DNA of 64,000 bases from Zymoseptoria tritici IPO323 (Eukaryota; Ascomycota; Dothideomycetes; Mycosphaerellales; Mycosphaerellaceae). The notes beneath the pieces were generated by a model. It ran no database searches. It was given only the letters and a program-made list of their open reading frames with translations, and had not been told where the DNA came from. This document shows positions 21,857 to 32,226 of the stretch, one piece after another. The position numbers and the translations under genes are program-made. Location of the stretch: the NCBI RefSeq assembly GCF_000219625.1, contig NC_018218.1, positions 4,154,001 to 4,218,000 of the forward strand, given 5' to 3'. Numbering within the stretch: the first letter of the stretch is position 1; each line of letters begins with the position of its first letter.

Positions 21857-22745
21857 TAAGTTTTATAACCGGTAGTAGCGCTTCTTTAACTACTAGTCGT
21901 TAGTAAACAAGTAGCGTAACTTAAAGAAGGCATATATACTATATGCTACTTACTTAAAGCATATTAGTAGATAGAATAGATACCCTACGAAGCTAGTAGA
22001 CGAGGACGTCGAGGTAGCTTATTATAAAGCTTATCCTAAGTATAAGCCGTTTAGAGATAATTGTCCGCTATTCTAAGAGGCTATCTTTACTATTATAGGC
22101 TCTAATATAGCTACTAGGGAGTATACTACGAATAGCCGTAACCTTACTACTCCCTCTAAAGATAAGAACGAGCGTAGTATTAAGAGCGACGATTCGGAGG
22201 GCAGTATAGACGAGGATGCCGAGGGTAAGGAAGAGCGCGAGTCGTAGGACGTTAAGGTCGAAGAGGTAGAAGGAAGCAAGTAGATCCTAAGAGTAGCGTA
22301 GTTAGTAAAGGATAATAAGGAACGCTCGAAGAAGGCTAAGAGGGAGTCTATTATTAGTAAGGTTAATCCTTAGTATCTAAAGGCATTAGCAAAGATAGTA
22401 ATACCGTTATAGCTTACTATCGCCGCCCTAGTAAAGAAGGACGAGTAGAAGGAGAAGGAGTAAACCCTATTAGAGCTAGTTAGTAAACAGCTCTCTAAAG
22501 TAGGCGTACTTAAAGGTATTAGCGACGACGATAAGAACCTACTTTTAATAGAGTTATTAGTAAACCCTAACCTCGCCGTCGCCGCTAAACCGTACCTTAA
22601 GAAGGAGCTAAGTAGCCGCTTCGAGTCGTATCTACGAAGGATTATTATAAAGGCTAAACTAGCTCTACCTCTAATACTACCGCCGGCGGCGCTAGTAGCG
22701 GCGCTAGCGTAATATTAGACATACTATAATTAGTAGGCTAGTTAT

Positions 22746-23074
22746 TATAAGGACACCCTTACGATAACGCCTCCTACCTGTCCTAACCTAGACTATCCTA
22801 GTACTATAGATTACCGGTGCTATCTTATCTAGCCTAGACTAGGACATCCTATAGAGGGACGAACCTTACGGGCGTACGACGGCCCCCGAGCGGACGTTAG
22901 ACTACGACCGGTGCCTAGTCTAGGCGGAGGGACGCATTTAGTAATACGAAGGGCGGGTATATAGCCTCGGGGGACGCTCTCGTCTATTCCCTTCCTTATC
23001 GAATCGACTCGTTACATTCTATAACTATTTGTTTTCGGTATAAGCCTATATTCCCTCTTAAGGTGCTTCTAACA
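22746..23074 (+). repeat. Solo LTR of the same Gypsy family
   Basis: A 329-bp copy of the same LTR (TATAAGGACACC...TTCTAACA) without internal sequence, flanked by an exact GTTAT duplication (22741-22745 and 23075-23079). It is the product of LTR-LTR recombination after a separate insertion. It carries more CpA-to-TpA changes than either LTR of the full element, suggesting it is older or went through more RIP cycles. Confidence 0.92.
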
Positions 23075-23759
23075 GTTATAGAGGCTCGCTGCCGCCGATT
23101 AGTATAATATAAGGCGGCCTATATAGTAGTTGTTAATAAAGGAGGTAGAGTTAATAAAGCGGAAGTCGGAAAGGTAATATTAAAGGTTGCTTACTAACGC
23201 TAAACTAGTAATTTTAATAGTAGAGATGCGTATAGGAAGGTAAGATACCCTTAAGTACCTTACTAGAGATAAAAGTAGGGCTATACTATCGATTTATATA
23301 AAGGTGTTTTAAGAATTCGTCGTTTTTCGTCCGGATTAGGAAGGAGCTACCTTGTTTTAGCGCTAATTTTAAGCTTTAAGTATAGCGCGGTATCTTCCTA
23401 CCCCGCGATGTTCTCTATCTATAAATACGAGAATCTTAGCGTATTTTAGAGGAGGTTTATATTATAGCCTTAGCGTAAGATATATACGATTTAACTAGCA
23501 AATATATATATTCTTTATAACAACGACGTTTCTAAGTCTCTTACGGAATTACTAGTCGAATTCGTCGTCTAATTAAGGTCCCCTTATATCTAAGCCCTTT
23601 ATTTCGAGGAATTCTTAATAATCCTTCTATATTAACTTAGCTATCTTATCTCGGAAGCGTACCCTACGGTTACTACTAACATCTCTAAGGTTATCGAATC
23701 CGTCCTTATCCTTACTGTCCGCATCGTCGTTACTATCCTTATCGCGAGGGCCTAATAAC

Positions 23760-24640
23760 TCCGGTTCCGAAGACAGAGGCTAGTTACTACTTAAGAGAAT
23801 AAAGTTATAGAGTACGAAGTAGTAGAGGATAAACCGCGTCTACTTACGGATACTATACCTACTATATACGCCCTATATAAGGATTAGAAACCGCTTCTTA
23901 AGGACACCGAAGATACGCTTAACTATATTACGTAGTTATAAATGCCGTAGATTAAATAGCTCTTCCTTCGTCTTAGGTCGCTACTACGCTACCCTCTACT
24001 TACGGATATAATACCTCGTTTTCTCGTATAGTATAAGGAGCCTATCGTTAACTATAGAGTAACCGCTATTAGTAAGGTAATACCGACTAGGCGGCATATC
24101 GAATCCCTCCTTATATGCCTTCTTTAATACGGTACTATCCGGTATAGAGCCCTCGTATCTAACGAGTACGAACTAGAATACTATATCGAGGTTATAAGCT
24201 ACTATAGCGTTCTACGACATCGTCCCCTTACGACTGTTCTATATACCTCTAACTTCCTCTAGTAGATTTATTAGTAGTAACGTACTATCGATAGCTCTAA
24301 TAGCGTTCTTAAACTAGTAGAACTTACTAAATAGTAAGTAGCTAGTATCGTTCTTCTTCTTCGTTATTATCTTCTTATACGGCGGCGGCGGTATATACTA
24401 GCTCGGCATTTAGATATATTCCTTACTTATTAAATATACGATCTTACTAATACGTTTAATAATAATATAAAAGGTCCTAAACGAGTACTAGTACGTTCTT
24501 CTTAACTACCGTATCGACTAATTATAGCCTAGGAAGTCTAGGAATATTACTACTTACTCGGCGACTAATATACTAGTATCTATAGTTCTACCTACTCTAC
24601 GAGCCTCTAGCTCTTTTACGAACTTATAGAACACTAGCTA
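23760..24640 (-). pseudogene. PIF/Harbinger DDE transposase remnant
   Basis: The minus-strand frame stays in register for about 290 codons with TAG replacing Gln/Trp. Recognisable DDE_Tnp_4 landmarks in order are NAIRAIDST, SRKGTMSQNAI, RYEGSIPDSTVLKKA, RYYLTNSGYS, EELFNLRH and NIVKRIFGVLKKRF. The first catalytic Asp (24297-24299) is kept. The second is Asn (24068-24070, expected GAT/GAC) and the third is Lys instead of Glu (23928-23930). Both changes fit G-to-A on this strand. The N-terminal limit is approximate. It is not functional. Confidence 0.88.
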
Positions 24641-25062
24641 CTTTAACCGAGTAGTGCTATAGTAGTAATCTTTAGGTCTATATATATATTTAAACGCCTC
24701 TCGAGCACCGGCGCGTAGATCTACGAGTATCTATATAATACTAGTAGGACGATAATAGCGGCGAATCTACTAGACTAGTAATAGCGCTATTAAGTATACG
24801 AGTACGATAATAGCTACGACGGCGACGACGACTAAGGAATAGAGCGGATCTATAGTAAGTAAATAATTAAATAACGAGAGCGATATAACATACGTATATA
24901 ACGCGAGCTAGAAGACGCGTAAGGTAGACAACATAGCTAAGACGGCGAGTTCTATACAGAACACTATAGATCTACTTAATTACTACTTAATTAATAGCAC
25001 CGTTTACCTCTTAAACGGTAAATTACTATTAAACGACTGCCAGTGGTTGGTAAATGCAAGAA

Positions 25063-25102
25063 CGCCAAATAACTGATTATTAAACAGGAGGTAAACGCAC
25101 CC
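25063..25102 (-). repeat. Right terminal inverted repeat of the Harbinger element
   Basis: Reverse complement of the left repeat with four differences. The adjoining TTA at 25103-25105 completes the target duplication. Composition returns to normal directly beyond it. Confidence 0.9.
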
Positions 25103-25105
25103 TTA

Positions 25106-25886
25106 GCAAATTCGACTCGACTTCGAGCGGTCTGACGCAGAGCCCAGACCGTGATGGATGGGAGGCAACCACTCCGGTGAGATTCGAGCGGCGGGGCCGC
25201 CAGCTGCTGCAGCAGTGCTCCTCATGTCTTGGTCACCATCTCACGGCCAGCAGAGCTCAAACCACACGGTATCAAGATCCTGGCAGACGCGGTCGAGATC
25301 CCACCTTTCGGAGGACTTCTTGCATCGTAGATCACATCGTAGACGCCATGTGTGAACAACGGCCCGTCGATGCGGCCAGGCGGTCGATCAAGTGGTCCTG
25401 AGGTCGGGAGAGCGAGCGACATCATCAGCTAGGCCGAGAGCATGGGCATCCAAGCCGATTGTTGGGCTGGAGGAGTCCAGATTTTCTGACTATTCTGAGA
25501 ATGCAATGCGCTAGTGGCTCGCCGGGGCAGCCTGTTCAGACATGTCTCTGGTCCAGATTGCTGTCGGCTCGATGTTGATGCTTTGGGGAAGTGTTGCGCC
25601 CCGCAAAACGGAGAAGAAGCCGGCCCGCAGGATCCCATGATGATGATGGTATGCTAGAAATTACGCGTGAAAGGGCGGAAGGAGCCAACCTTACTTAGGC
25701 TTACGAGGCAGCAGTACAGACAGATGGTCAGACACAGCGATTGGGGATGGTCATGCTGCCGACTTTGATATGAACACATGCAGTAAGTAATCAGCTCATA
25801 ATCGGCTCATAGATTCATCAATCGTGACTCTCATACCGTTCGACCAATTTGCAAGCCAGCCGTTCGTCTCTGTACACCCTGACGCC
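25106..25886. other. Intergenic region right of the transposon nest
   Basis: These 781 bp lie between the transposon edge and the stop of the subtilisin-like protease gene. The base composition is ordinary. No ORF here shows a recognisable domain or signal peptide. Confidence 0.4.
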
Positions 25887-27194
25887 TCATCTCCTCATTC
25901 CAAACCGCCACGGCACCCTGATCTTTGCCATCTTCCAAACCGAACCGACATCTCTTTGCCCGATCATCCCATTTGGCGAAGCATCGCCCGGCTGTTGAAC
26001 GCCATTATTGGCCAACAACATCCCATTCCCCAACGGCAAAGCCACCATCCGTATCCATTCCTTCATGAGACCAGGGTTCTCAGCCAATGTACGGTTCGCC
26101 ATGGCATAAGCGATGATCCCAGTCACATGTGGCGCCGCCATGGATGTCCCGGATAGCGAATTGATCATGTTCCTCTCTCCGATCCAGGAGCTCACGATGT
26201 CCACACCCGGAGCATAGACATCGACGCAGTCGCCGTCGTTCGAGAACTTCGCCTTCTTACCGCGAATGTCCACTGCGCCGACTGTGATAGCTCCGCCGTG
26301 GGAGCCTCCGGAGGAAGCGGGAGACGAATTGCAGGCGTCTTCGCCATTATTGCCTGCTGCGACACAGACGTGAATCCCTCCGCTGATGGCGGCATTGACT
26401 GCTTGGCTGATGGCTTCCACTCGACCAGTGGAAGCTAGCGACATGGAAATTACGGAGCCGGCGAATGAAGGGTCGGAGGCGGCCTTGCGTGCGTCGTGGG
26501 CTTTGATGACATAGTCGATGCCCGCCACGACATTGGACGACCACCCACCACCATCGGCATCGAGGGCTTTGACACCGAATACGCGAGCCTTGGATGCCAC
26601 GCCAAGAATGTCGCCTGCTGCTGTGCCGGCAACGTGGGTGCCGTGGCCGTCTTTATCCGACATGTCTTGGTTGTAGGACCAGACCATCTTCGCGCGGCCG
26701 TTGAAGATATTGTGTTCGGCGTAGACACCCGTGTCGACGATGTAGATGTCTGCGCCGGTGCCGAGCGAGGAGTCGGAGTATGCATAGGTGTGGTCCAACC
26801 TGGAAGCACTACCGCTGACAGAGGCGGATGTCGAGATGCCTTGTAGACCCCACGGTGCATCGGGTCGGGTATCGTAGGGAGCTGAGGCGCCACGCGTGAC
26901 GGAGATCGCGGCCTCGACCATGGAGACATCGGTCATGTTGGCGAGGAGGTCGAGACAGTGGGATTTCATGGACGCGGAGAAGCCTTGAAAGGCGCTGTTG
27001 TTGAAGATGTGGCGGACATCGGAGTGTTGTGGATTGAGTTCGAGTCTCCTGAGGACTTCGGCGACTCCTGGTGGTGTTGGGTGGGATTTGTCGATGATGA
27101 CAATGTGCTCCTGACCACCAGAGACGTGGGTTGATACTGGAGCGGCGGAGGTGAAGCCTGCCCAGAGCGTGGCGAACGTAATGAATGATTTCAT
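25887..27194 (-). CDS. Secreted subtilisin-like serine protease (S8, proteinase K type)
   Basis: Extracellular endopeptidase, made as a preproenzyme. A single exon encodes 435 residues. Signal peptide MKSFITFATLWAGFTSA, then an inhibitor-I9-like propeptide (about residues 28-100), then the S8 domain. The catalytic triad is Asp154 (DIYIVDTG), His184 (DGHGTHVAG) and Ser351 (SGTSMAAPHVTG), with the oxyanion Asn in AAGNNG (near 282). N-glycosylation motifs are present (NNS, NMT, NRT). The ATG at 27194 was chosen because it begins the signal peptide; the longer frame opens at a TTG. The tail after about residue 390 (GNGMLLANNGVQQPG...) is longer than in proteinase K. It lies about 0.8 kb from the transposon nest. 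Such enzymes serve nutrition or host-protein degradation; which applies here is not visible. Confidence 0.92.
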   Translation of the reverse strand: MKSFITFATLWAGFTSAAPVSTHVSGGQEHIVIIDKSHPTPPGVAEVLRRLELNPQHSDVRHIFNNSAFQGFSASMKSHCLDLLANMTDVSMVEAAISVTRGASAPYDTRPDAPWGLQGISTSASVSGSASRLDHTYAYSDSSLGTGADIYIVDTGVYAEHNIFNGRAKMVWSYNQDMSDKDGHGTHVAGTAAGDILGVASKARVFGVKALDADGGGWSSNVVAGIDYVIKAHDARKAASDPSFAGSVISMSLASTGRVEAISQAVNAAISGGIHVCVAAGNNGEDACNSSPASSGGSHGGAITVGAVDIRGKKAKFSNDGDCVDVYAPGVDIVSSWIGERNMINSLSGTSMAAPHVTGIIAYAMANRTLAENPGLMKEWIRMVALPLGNGMLLANNGVQQPGDASPNGMIGQRDVGSVWKMAKIRVPWRFGMRR

Positions 27195-28208
27195 TTTTGC
27201 TGTGATGCTTGAAGGGTGCAATCGGTTAACGAGTGTGTAAATGTAGAGAACGTGAGTTGTAAAGATCGTGCCAGCACGAAGGGAGGTTTGGTAATGAATG
27301 TGTTGAAGTGAATGTTAGTGCATAGTGAAGAGAACGTATTGAATAGAATGGGACAATGAGAAAGAACGCGGCGAATCGAACAATGAAGCAAACAAAAAGG
27401 CGTGAATAATGAAAGAAAGTCGGCGTGTCACACTTCACCCCGAGCCGCATTGTGTCTTCCAGTGGATTTGTTTGTTCAAGACATGTCAGGCTCATCAGGC
27501 GGTCGTGGCACCGAGACCGTGGCAGCCGCAGAAGACATGGTGTGCATCCGAACAACAGGATGGTAAGAGAGAACCAGCGTCCTGACCAAGAGTCGAAGAG
27601 ATGAAGTTCGTGATGATGGACCAGTTCCTCCAATAGACGCGACTTGAACACGATCTGCTTCCAACTCTGAAACGGGTCGCAGGCGCTTGCACTTCACGCT
27701 GTCGACCAAGCTGATCCAAGAGATCTCTGAAGGTTCTGCATCGGCGCCGATCATGCGGATGGATTCGCCTCGATGTCGTCGACAGACTGATGGACCCGGG
27801 ACGTGAAGTCACGATGGACACCTCATGTTCGTGATGAAGTTGAAGTGATGATGATGAGAAATGCCGTCAATTGCCGTTCCTCCAGGTCGCCAAGGCCTCC
27901 GGATCAATGGAGATCAAGGAGACTTCGCGGTTCAGTTGCGGCAACGCGCTTCCAGGCCCACATCGATTGAGAGAGTAGTATGAACATGCCACTACTGTAT
28001 TACTGCAAGCTAAGTATATCGGCTTCTCTGTTGCTCTTCATCTTTGCCTCTACCTCTCCTGTACGGACGTAACAGCCATATCGTTTCAGGCACCCGACAG
28101 GCCGCACCTTCAAGACTCAGTACGATAGACCCCGCGGACATTCACAAGAGCTTACACGACGAGCGACACGACGAGCGACATTATTGCTACAACTCACACC
28201 TCTACGAA
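27195..28208. promoter_or_regulatory. Divergent intergenic region between the S8 protease and the next gene
   Basis: About 1 kb holds both 5' leaders. The protease side is AT-richer with repeated GAATG/GTGAA words. The other side is C-rich near 28020-28200, a probable leader. No further gene is supported. Confidence 0.4.
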
Positions 28209-29420
28209 ATGCACCTCCCTCCACCACCGAGTCCGCGCGATCTGCTTCCACCTCTGTTAGCCTGCCTTCCTACCTCCTTCGTCTCGCCGCGACCACCTCC
28301 CGCCCTGCTACCACTTCTATCACCTCTCCTACGACAACGAGTCAATTTCTTGACCACATCTGGCAATGATGGCTGGCTTCCACTATTGTCGTGGGATCCG
28401 CAACGAGCATCGAGACTACCCGAAGTAATCCAGAAAATGGACCTCGAACCACATCCCGTTTCTGGCGAGCTCGAATTGGAGGACCCTCGACCCGCGAGAT
28501 ATAAACGGTTGGATGAAGAGACGTTACAATGTCGGATCGAGGTGGAGCAGTTTGGACTGCTACCTGTATATGTCTACTGTGAGAAAGACGAGCACGGCGG
28601 GACGGAACCAGGGTGGAAGTTGGCGGATTTGCGGACACTGGACGACACTGGCGATGCGAATGAGTGGTTCGAATCTCCCTCCGAGGCCAATGATGCAGCA
28701 CTCTCGCAGCCAGCGGCCGCACCACAAATCCAAAGCACATCCGACGGCCACGCGCCGCATGAAGCGCAACAGGAAGAGGATGAGGATGACAATGACGACT
28801 ACTGGGCCCAATACGACCAGACTCCAAGCCGGACACCCGCGCCGAAACGCTCGCCTGCTCCAGTGCCATCTTCGACATTAGCGATGACGTCCGGCAGTCG
28901 ACCACGCACAGGAACTGAAGCGGACTACTTCGCCCGCTACGGTTCTGAGGTCCAGCCCGCTCTCGACTCCCACGATCCAGATGAAGACCACGGCGAGTTG
29001 GGCAATAGCACGCTCAACGGCGACTCCCTAGTCACAGGGCAAGGAACATCCAGCAACCAAATTTCCCAGCAAGCCAATTATCTCTCTTCCCTACAGCCTC
29101 ACTCCGCCTGGTCACAAAATGCGACCACCGACACTGCGCCACCTCAACTTGAAACCACTCGCACCAACGACACGTCCATCTCTCAGCCCCGCGCCGTCTC
29201 CCCAACAGCCTCAATAGGGAGCGTGGACAGACTTGAACAGCAAGCGGAAGCGATGAGCTCATCCGATGACCGGGCACTGGTGGCGATCAAACAGCACATC
29301 AGCACGGATATAAAGAGTCTGTTTCGTTTGGCGAGGAATGCCGGGATGGAGAGGGAGGAGTTTGAGAGAGTCATCAGAACGGAGTTGGATGTGTTAGGAT
29401 TCATGGAGGACGGCGAGTGA
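28209..29420 (+). CDS. Conserved protein of unknown function (proline-rich N-terminus, acidic middle)
   Basis: A single exon encodes 403 residues from the ATG at 28209 (MHLPPPPSPRDLLPP). The longer frame starts in leader-like sequence, so the internal ATG is preferred. The N-terminal ~70 residues are Pro/Leu-rich, a segment with IEVEQFGLLPVYVY follows at about residues 110-140, then an acidic stretch containing DDNDDYWAQYD, a disordered Ser/Thr/Gln part with YFARYGSEVQP, and a helical C-terminus (IKQHISTDIKSLFRLARNAG). The repeated aromatic-acidic YWAQYD/YFARYG motifs stand out. I recognise the style of a conserved ascomycete protein but no named family and propose no function. It is not membrane-bound by inspection. 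Confidence 0.75.
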   Translation: MHLPPPPSPRDLLPPLLACLPTSFVSPRPPPALLPLLSPLLRQRVNFLTTSGNDGWLPLLSWDPQRASRLPEVIQKMDLEPHPVSGELELEDPRPARYKRLDEETLQCRIEVEQFGLLPVYVYCEKDEHGGTEPGWKLADLRTLDDTGDANEWFESPSEANDAALSQPAAAPQIQSTSDGHAPHEAQQEEDEDDNDDYWAQYDQTPSRTPAPKRSPAPVPSSTLAMTSGSRPRTGTEADYFARYGSEVQPALDSHDPDEDHGELGNSTLNGDSLVTGQGTSSNQISQQANYLSSLQPHSAWSQNATTDTAPPQLETTRTNDTSISQPRAVSPTASIGSVDRLEQQAEAMSSSDDRALVAIKQHISTDIKSLFRLARNAGMEREEFERVIRTELDVLGFMEDGE

Positions 29421-30361
29421 ATGAAGCTCAGCGATGGAGCTGGACTAATTGGGCGTGATGGACCACATGTGACAAGGGACTACTGAATGTTTATATGTAT
29501 GGCGTTGCATTGCATGGCGAGGCAGGAAAAGCATACCAGCATGTCGAGCGTGGAGAAATCAAGTTAGCTATGAAGGCTCAGCGGACTGACGCCGTCTGAA
29601 GCATCGACTCTTCCATCTCCGAAGCACATGTCTCTGTAACTTCGGTATCTAGGTGTTCCGATGCCGCTGGACACGCCACAATCATAATGAATCAAATTCC
29701 CTCATCGACCCCGGACACGACTTAGGCTCTAACGGCCCGCGTATCGAGAATGCTTCGCCTCGATATAAGCCTTTGATCCACGTCGCTAGCGTGGCTGGGC
29801 GGAGGACGACAGCGACACGGATATGGCGGAGTGTACGACTATTCAGCTTCTTCTTCGTGGAGGCGGTACTCACGAACATCGCAGTGAATTGACACAAATT
29901 GCCGAAGAAAATGCTTCGTGTCGTGACCGAACAAAGGTCCAGGCTCCAGGCTCCAGCGATTTGAGAAAACGTGCAGGTGGCTTGCCCGCTCCCGGTGGTC
30001 TGTGATCTTAAGCTGTTTGAGGCTGTGCCGTCAGCCGGCGCAGAGGACCACGTAATGCTGCGATATTTCCGGCAGAGATCACCGTTTCCTCGACTTCACT
30101 TCTACACTTTTTGTTCATAACAACTTCCTTCGGCTCCTGCGACTCCTTGGACTGCCTCACCTCACCCATTCCCATCTGACATCGTCCCAACCGCATCGCT
30201 TCGCAACAGCAAACCTTATCAGCAGAACTGTCAGTGTCCCCCATCTCCCTTGCACTACCCCACCTTACCCTCATCGCTTCGACTCGCGCCTGACATTCTT
30301 TTCACTACATACAGAAATCTCAACTTCCACCGAACCTTCCACCACATCAAACCCCAACAAG
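29421..30361. other. Intergenic region upstream of the CYSTM gene
   Basis: These 941 bp between two plus-strand genes contain the terminator side of the first and a C-rich leader (30200-30360) of the second. No supported coding sequence or RNA gene was seen. Confidence 0.4.
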
Positions 30362-30762
30362 ATGTCCGCTCAAGGCTACTACGGCCAGCAACAGCCTGCA
30401 TACGGCCAACCGCAATACCCGCCTCAGGCATAGTACGCACATCCTCTATCGAGCAGTCTCCTGCCAACGAACAGCACCTGACTAACATGCTCCTCACAGT
30501 GGCGCTGGTCCTCAATACCCACCGCAACAGATGCAATACCAGCAACCGCAATACGCTCCTCCTCAGCAGCAGCGCAAGAGCAAAGACCGCGGATGTTTGG
30601 GAGCGTGTCTCGCGACGCTGTGCTGTTGTTTCGTCTGTGAGGAGGGTTGCGAGTGTTGTGCGGATTGTTGCGAGTGCTGTAAGTTCTTGAATCGACGGAC
30701 CTTCAGATCGTGATGTGAGAGGTGGCGGGTGCTGACTTGTTTTAGGTATGGATTGCTGTTAG
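30362..30762 (+). CDS. CYSTM-type cysteine-rich tail-anchored membrane protein
   Basis: Small stress-associated membrane-module protein (family knowledge). Exons 30362-30432, 30500-30678 and 30746-30762; 88 residues. The N-terminus is Gln/Tyr/Pro-rich ([18 protein letters not shown]...). A basic KSKDRG precedes the Cys-rich segment [16 protein letters not shown], then [10 protein letters not shown]. Intron 1 (67 bp, CTAAC...CAG) joins TA|T, restoring Tyr where the unspliced frame has a TAG. Intron 2 (GTAAGT...TTTTAG, 67 bp) adds a final mini-exon encoding MDCC-stop. Without it the tail would be a charged [10 protein letters not shown], unlike this family. The mini-exon of 17 bp is easily missed. 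Confidence 0.85.
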
Positions 30763-31330
30763 ATGAAGATGTGGAGGGAAGGAGGAGTGGCATGGAATTG
30801 GCGCGGTGGGAGTAAGCAGATGACCGGTCGCGACCGAAAGGACGGGATGCTTTGCTTGATTGAACGATACGAGAACGAGAGCAATGGAGTTTACGAGGCA
30901 TATCAGACCGCAAGCTGACACGTTCCTCTCTCTCCCTGTGAACATGCCGCTGCATTGCTGAAATGTAGACCGATATCGTGAGACGCCTGAGAGCGAAGGA
31001 TGCTGCTCCAGCTCGCGCAGTCCAGCGTCTCCCAGTGCCCACTGCCTCCATGCCCGCTTTTAGCAATTTCTTCCTCGAGACGCAGTCCTGAATTCTGACT
31101 ACCAAAGACTTTGCGGAGTACCATGCCGGCCAGACGCAAATCTAGCGGCGCACACTGTGCCTCTGCGCTGCTCTTCTCGAACAAGTCGAGGCTTTCGCAC
31201 GACCTCGAACTGTACGTATCGACGCGGTAAGAACGGGAGTGCATCCGTCCATGATAAGCCAGCTCGTGGCGGGCAACTCCAGTCATCGCGTCACTTCTCC
31301 ATGTTGAAAACATCAGAACATCGCCATTCT
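30763..31330. other. Convergent 3' intergenic region
   Basis: These 568 bp between the CYSTM gene (plus) and TRAPPC4 (minus) hold the 3' ends of both. No coding or structured element was recognised. Confidence 0.4.
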
Positions 31331-31826
31331 TCACGACGGTCTGACCAGATACGACCCCAGCGCACGATCAAACTTCTCCACCCGAATTGGCATCTCCAGA
31401 TTATAGAACGGATTCTTCATCACGAAGTCGCCATAAATCTCATAGCACCTCCGCACGACCAATTCCGTATTTGGCTGTTCCGGACTTGTGATCAGTAGGA
31501 ACTTCACGCCCGTCGGCGTTTGGAAACACGTCAATCGGAAGTGGCTGCTCTCCAGACTTTCGATGCCCGTGGTCTGAGGTTTGCGGTTGCCCGGCGGTTG
31601 AGGGAGAGGAGGTACCGGGTTGATGCTTCGACTGATGGCGTGCACGCCGTGAAATGTGCCGGCTAGGATCAAGTAGTCGTTTGAGTCGATCTTCTGGAGA
31701 CCTGGGGCGAAGGTGCGGTGGTAGACTAGGCCGCCTGTGTGTTTCTTGGTTAGATGGAGGTGTAGTCGCTGGGTCGGGCTTGGGCTTACCGGCTTTGTTG
31801 ATGATCAAAAGGGCGAAGACGACCAT
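31331..31826 (-). CDS. TRS23: TRAPP complex subunit Trs23/TRAPPC4 (sybindin-like)
   Basis: Core subunit of the TRAPP tethering complex, the GEF for the Ypt1/Rab1 GTPase at the Golgi. Exons 31826-31790 and 31734-31331; 146 residues. The 12-codon first exon encodes MVVFALLIINKA, and a 55-bp intron (GTAAGC...CACACAG) joins to GGLVYHRTF, the normal longin-like start. Family landmarks are SNDYLILAGTFHGVHAI, FRLTCFQTPTGVKFLL, RRCYEIYGDFVMKNPFY and NLEMPIRVEKFD. Length agrees with the family core without long insertions. It is divergent from the UBC gene, sharing a 400-bp intergenic region. Confidence 0.95.
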
Positions 31827-32226
31827 GTTGATGAGGCTGATGTGAACGCTCGTCCCAAGCAGGAGATCCAAGTCTGGTTGATGTTCTTTCTGGTCATATC
31901 GTTACCACGGTGAGATATACGGCGCGAGTCATGTTCAGTTCCCCATAGTGGACCCTGCGTCCGCTGGCGCCTCTCCCGCAGCGCGCCATGGAGCTCCAGC
32001 AAGCTCTCGATTCTTGGTTCAAGTCGCTTCTTGTCTGCGACATTCACTCGAGCAATCACCTTTTCCCTTCTCTAGTAGCTTCTGCACGAATGAGACACTT
32101 TCACCTTTGCTCCAAAACTCTTCCAACTCTCGCTCAACTCAGCCCTGAACCATGAGCAATTGTCTCGGCCTTTGCAGTCACCAATCGACCACCTAGCTGC
32201 GACCTTGAAGCGACACCTCACCTACC
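31827..32226. promoter_or_regulatory. Bidirectional promoter region, TRS23 / tandem-UBC gene
   Basis: Four hundred base pairs between two divergent start codons, with CT-rich leader sequence before the UBC gene. No TATA box was identified. Confidence 0.45.

Larger units (their letters stand above)
14750..22710 (+). pseudogene. Second Harbinger ORF (basic, possibly Myb/SANT-type), interrupted by the Gypsy element
   Basis: The plus-strand frame is Lys/Arg-rich (KKGKELASGRKRKAK, KGKKKPRKK) and continues to the Gypsy insertion at 15051. Joining the sequence before the 5' LTR to that after the 3' LTR, counting the ATACG duplication once, keeps the same frame (LRLIIRKFYNR) and runs on to about 22707 with a Lys/Glu-rich end. 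Many TAG codons replace Trp/Gln positions. Harbinger elements usually carry a Myb/SANT-like helper protein beside the transposase, which this could be; I did not recognise the fold with certainty. Confidence 0.6.
14387..25102. mobile_element. PIF/Harbinger DNA transposon, RIP-mutated and split by nested LTR elements
   Basis: Terminal inverted repeats at 14387-14426 and 25063-25102 match at 36 of 40 positions by eye, flanked by TTA on both sides. Subtracting the nested Gypsy element and the solo LTR, with their target duplications, leaves about 3.6 kb, a usual Harbinger size. It carries two degenerate genes in opposite orientation: a DDE transposase on the minus strand and a second, basic ORF on the plus strand, the usual two-gene Harbinger layout. 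Nearly every CpA/TpG has become TpA, leaving many in-frame TAG stops. The last ~40 bp next to each end are less altered. The element is non-autonomous today. Confidence 0.9.
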
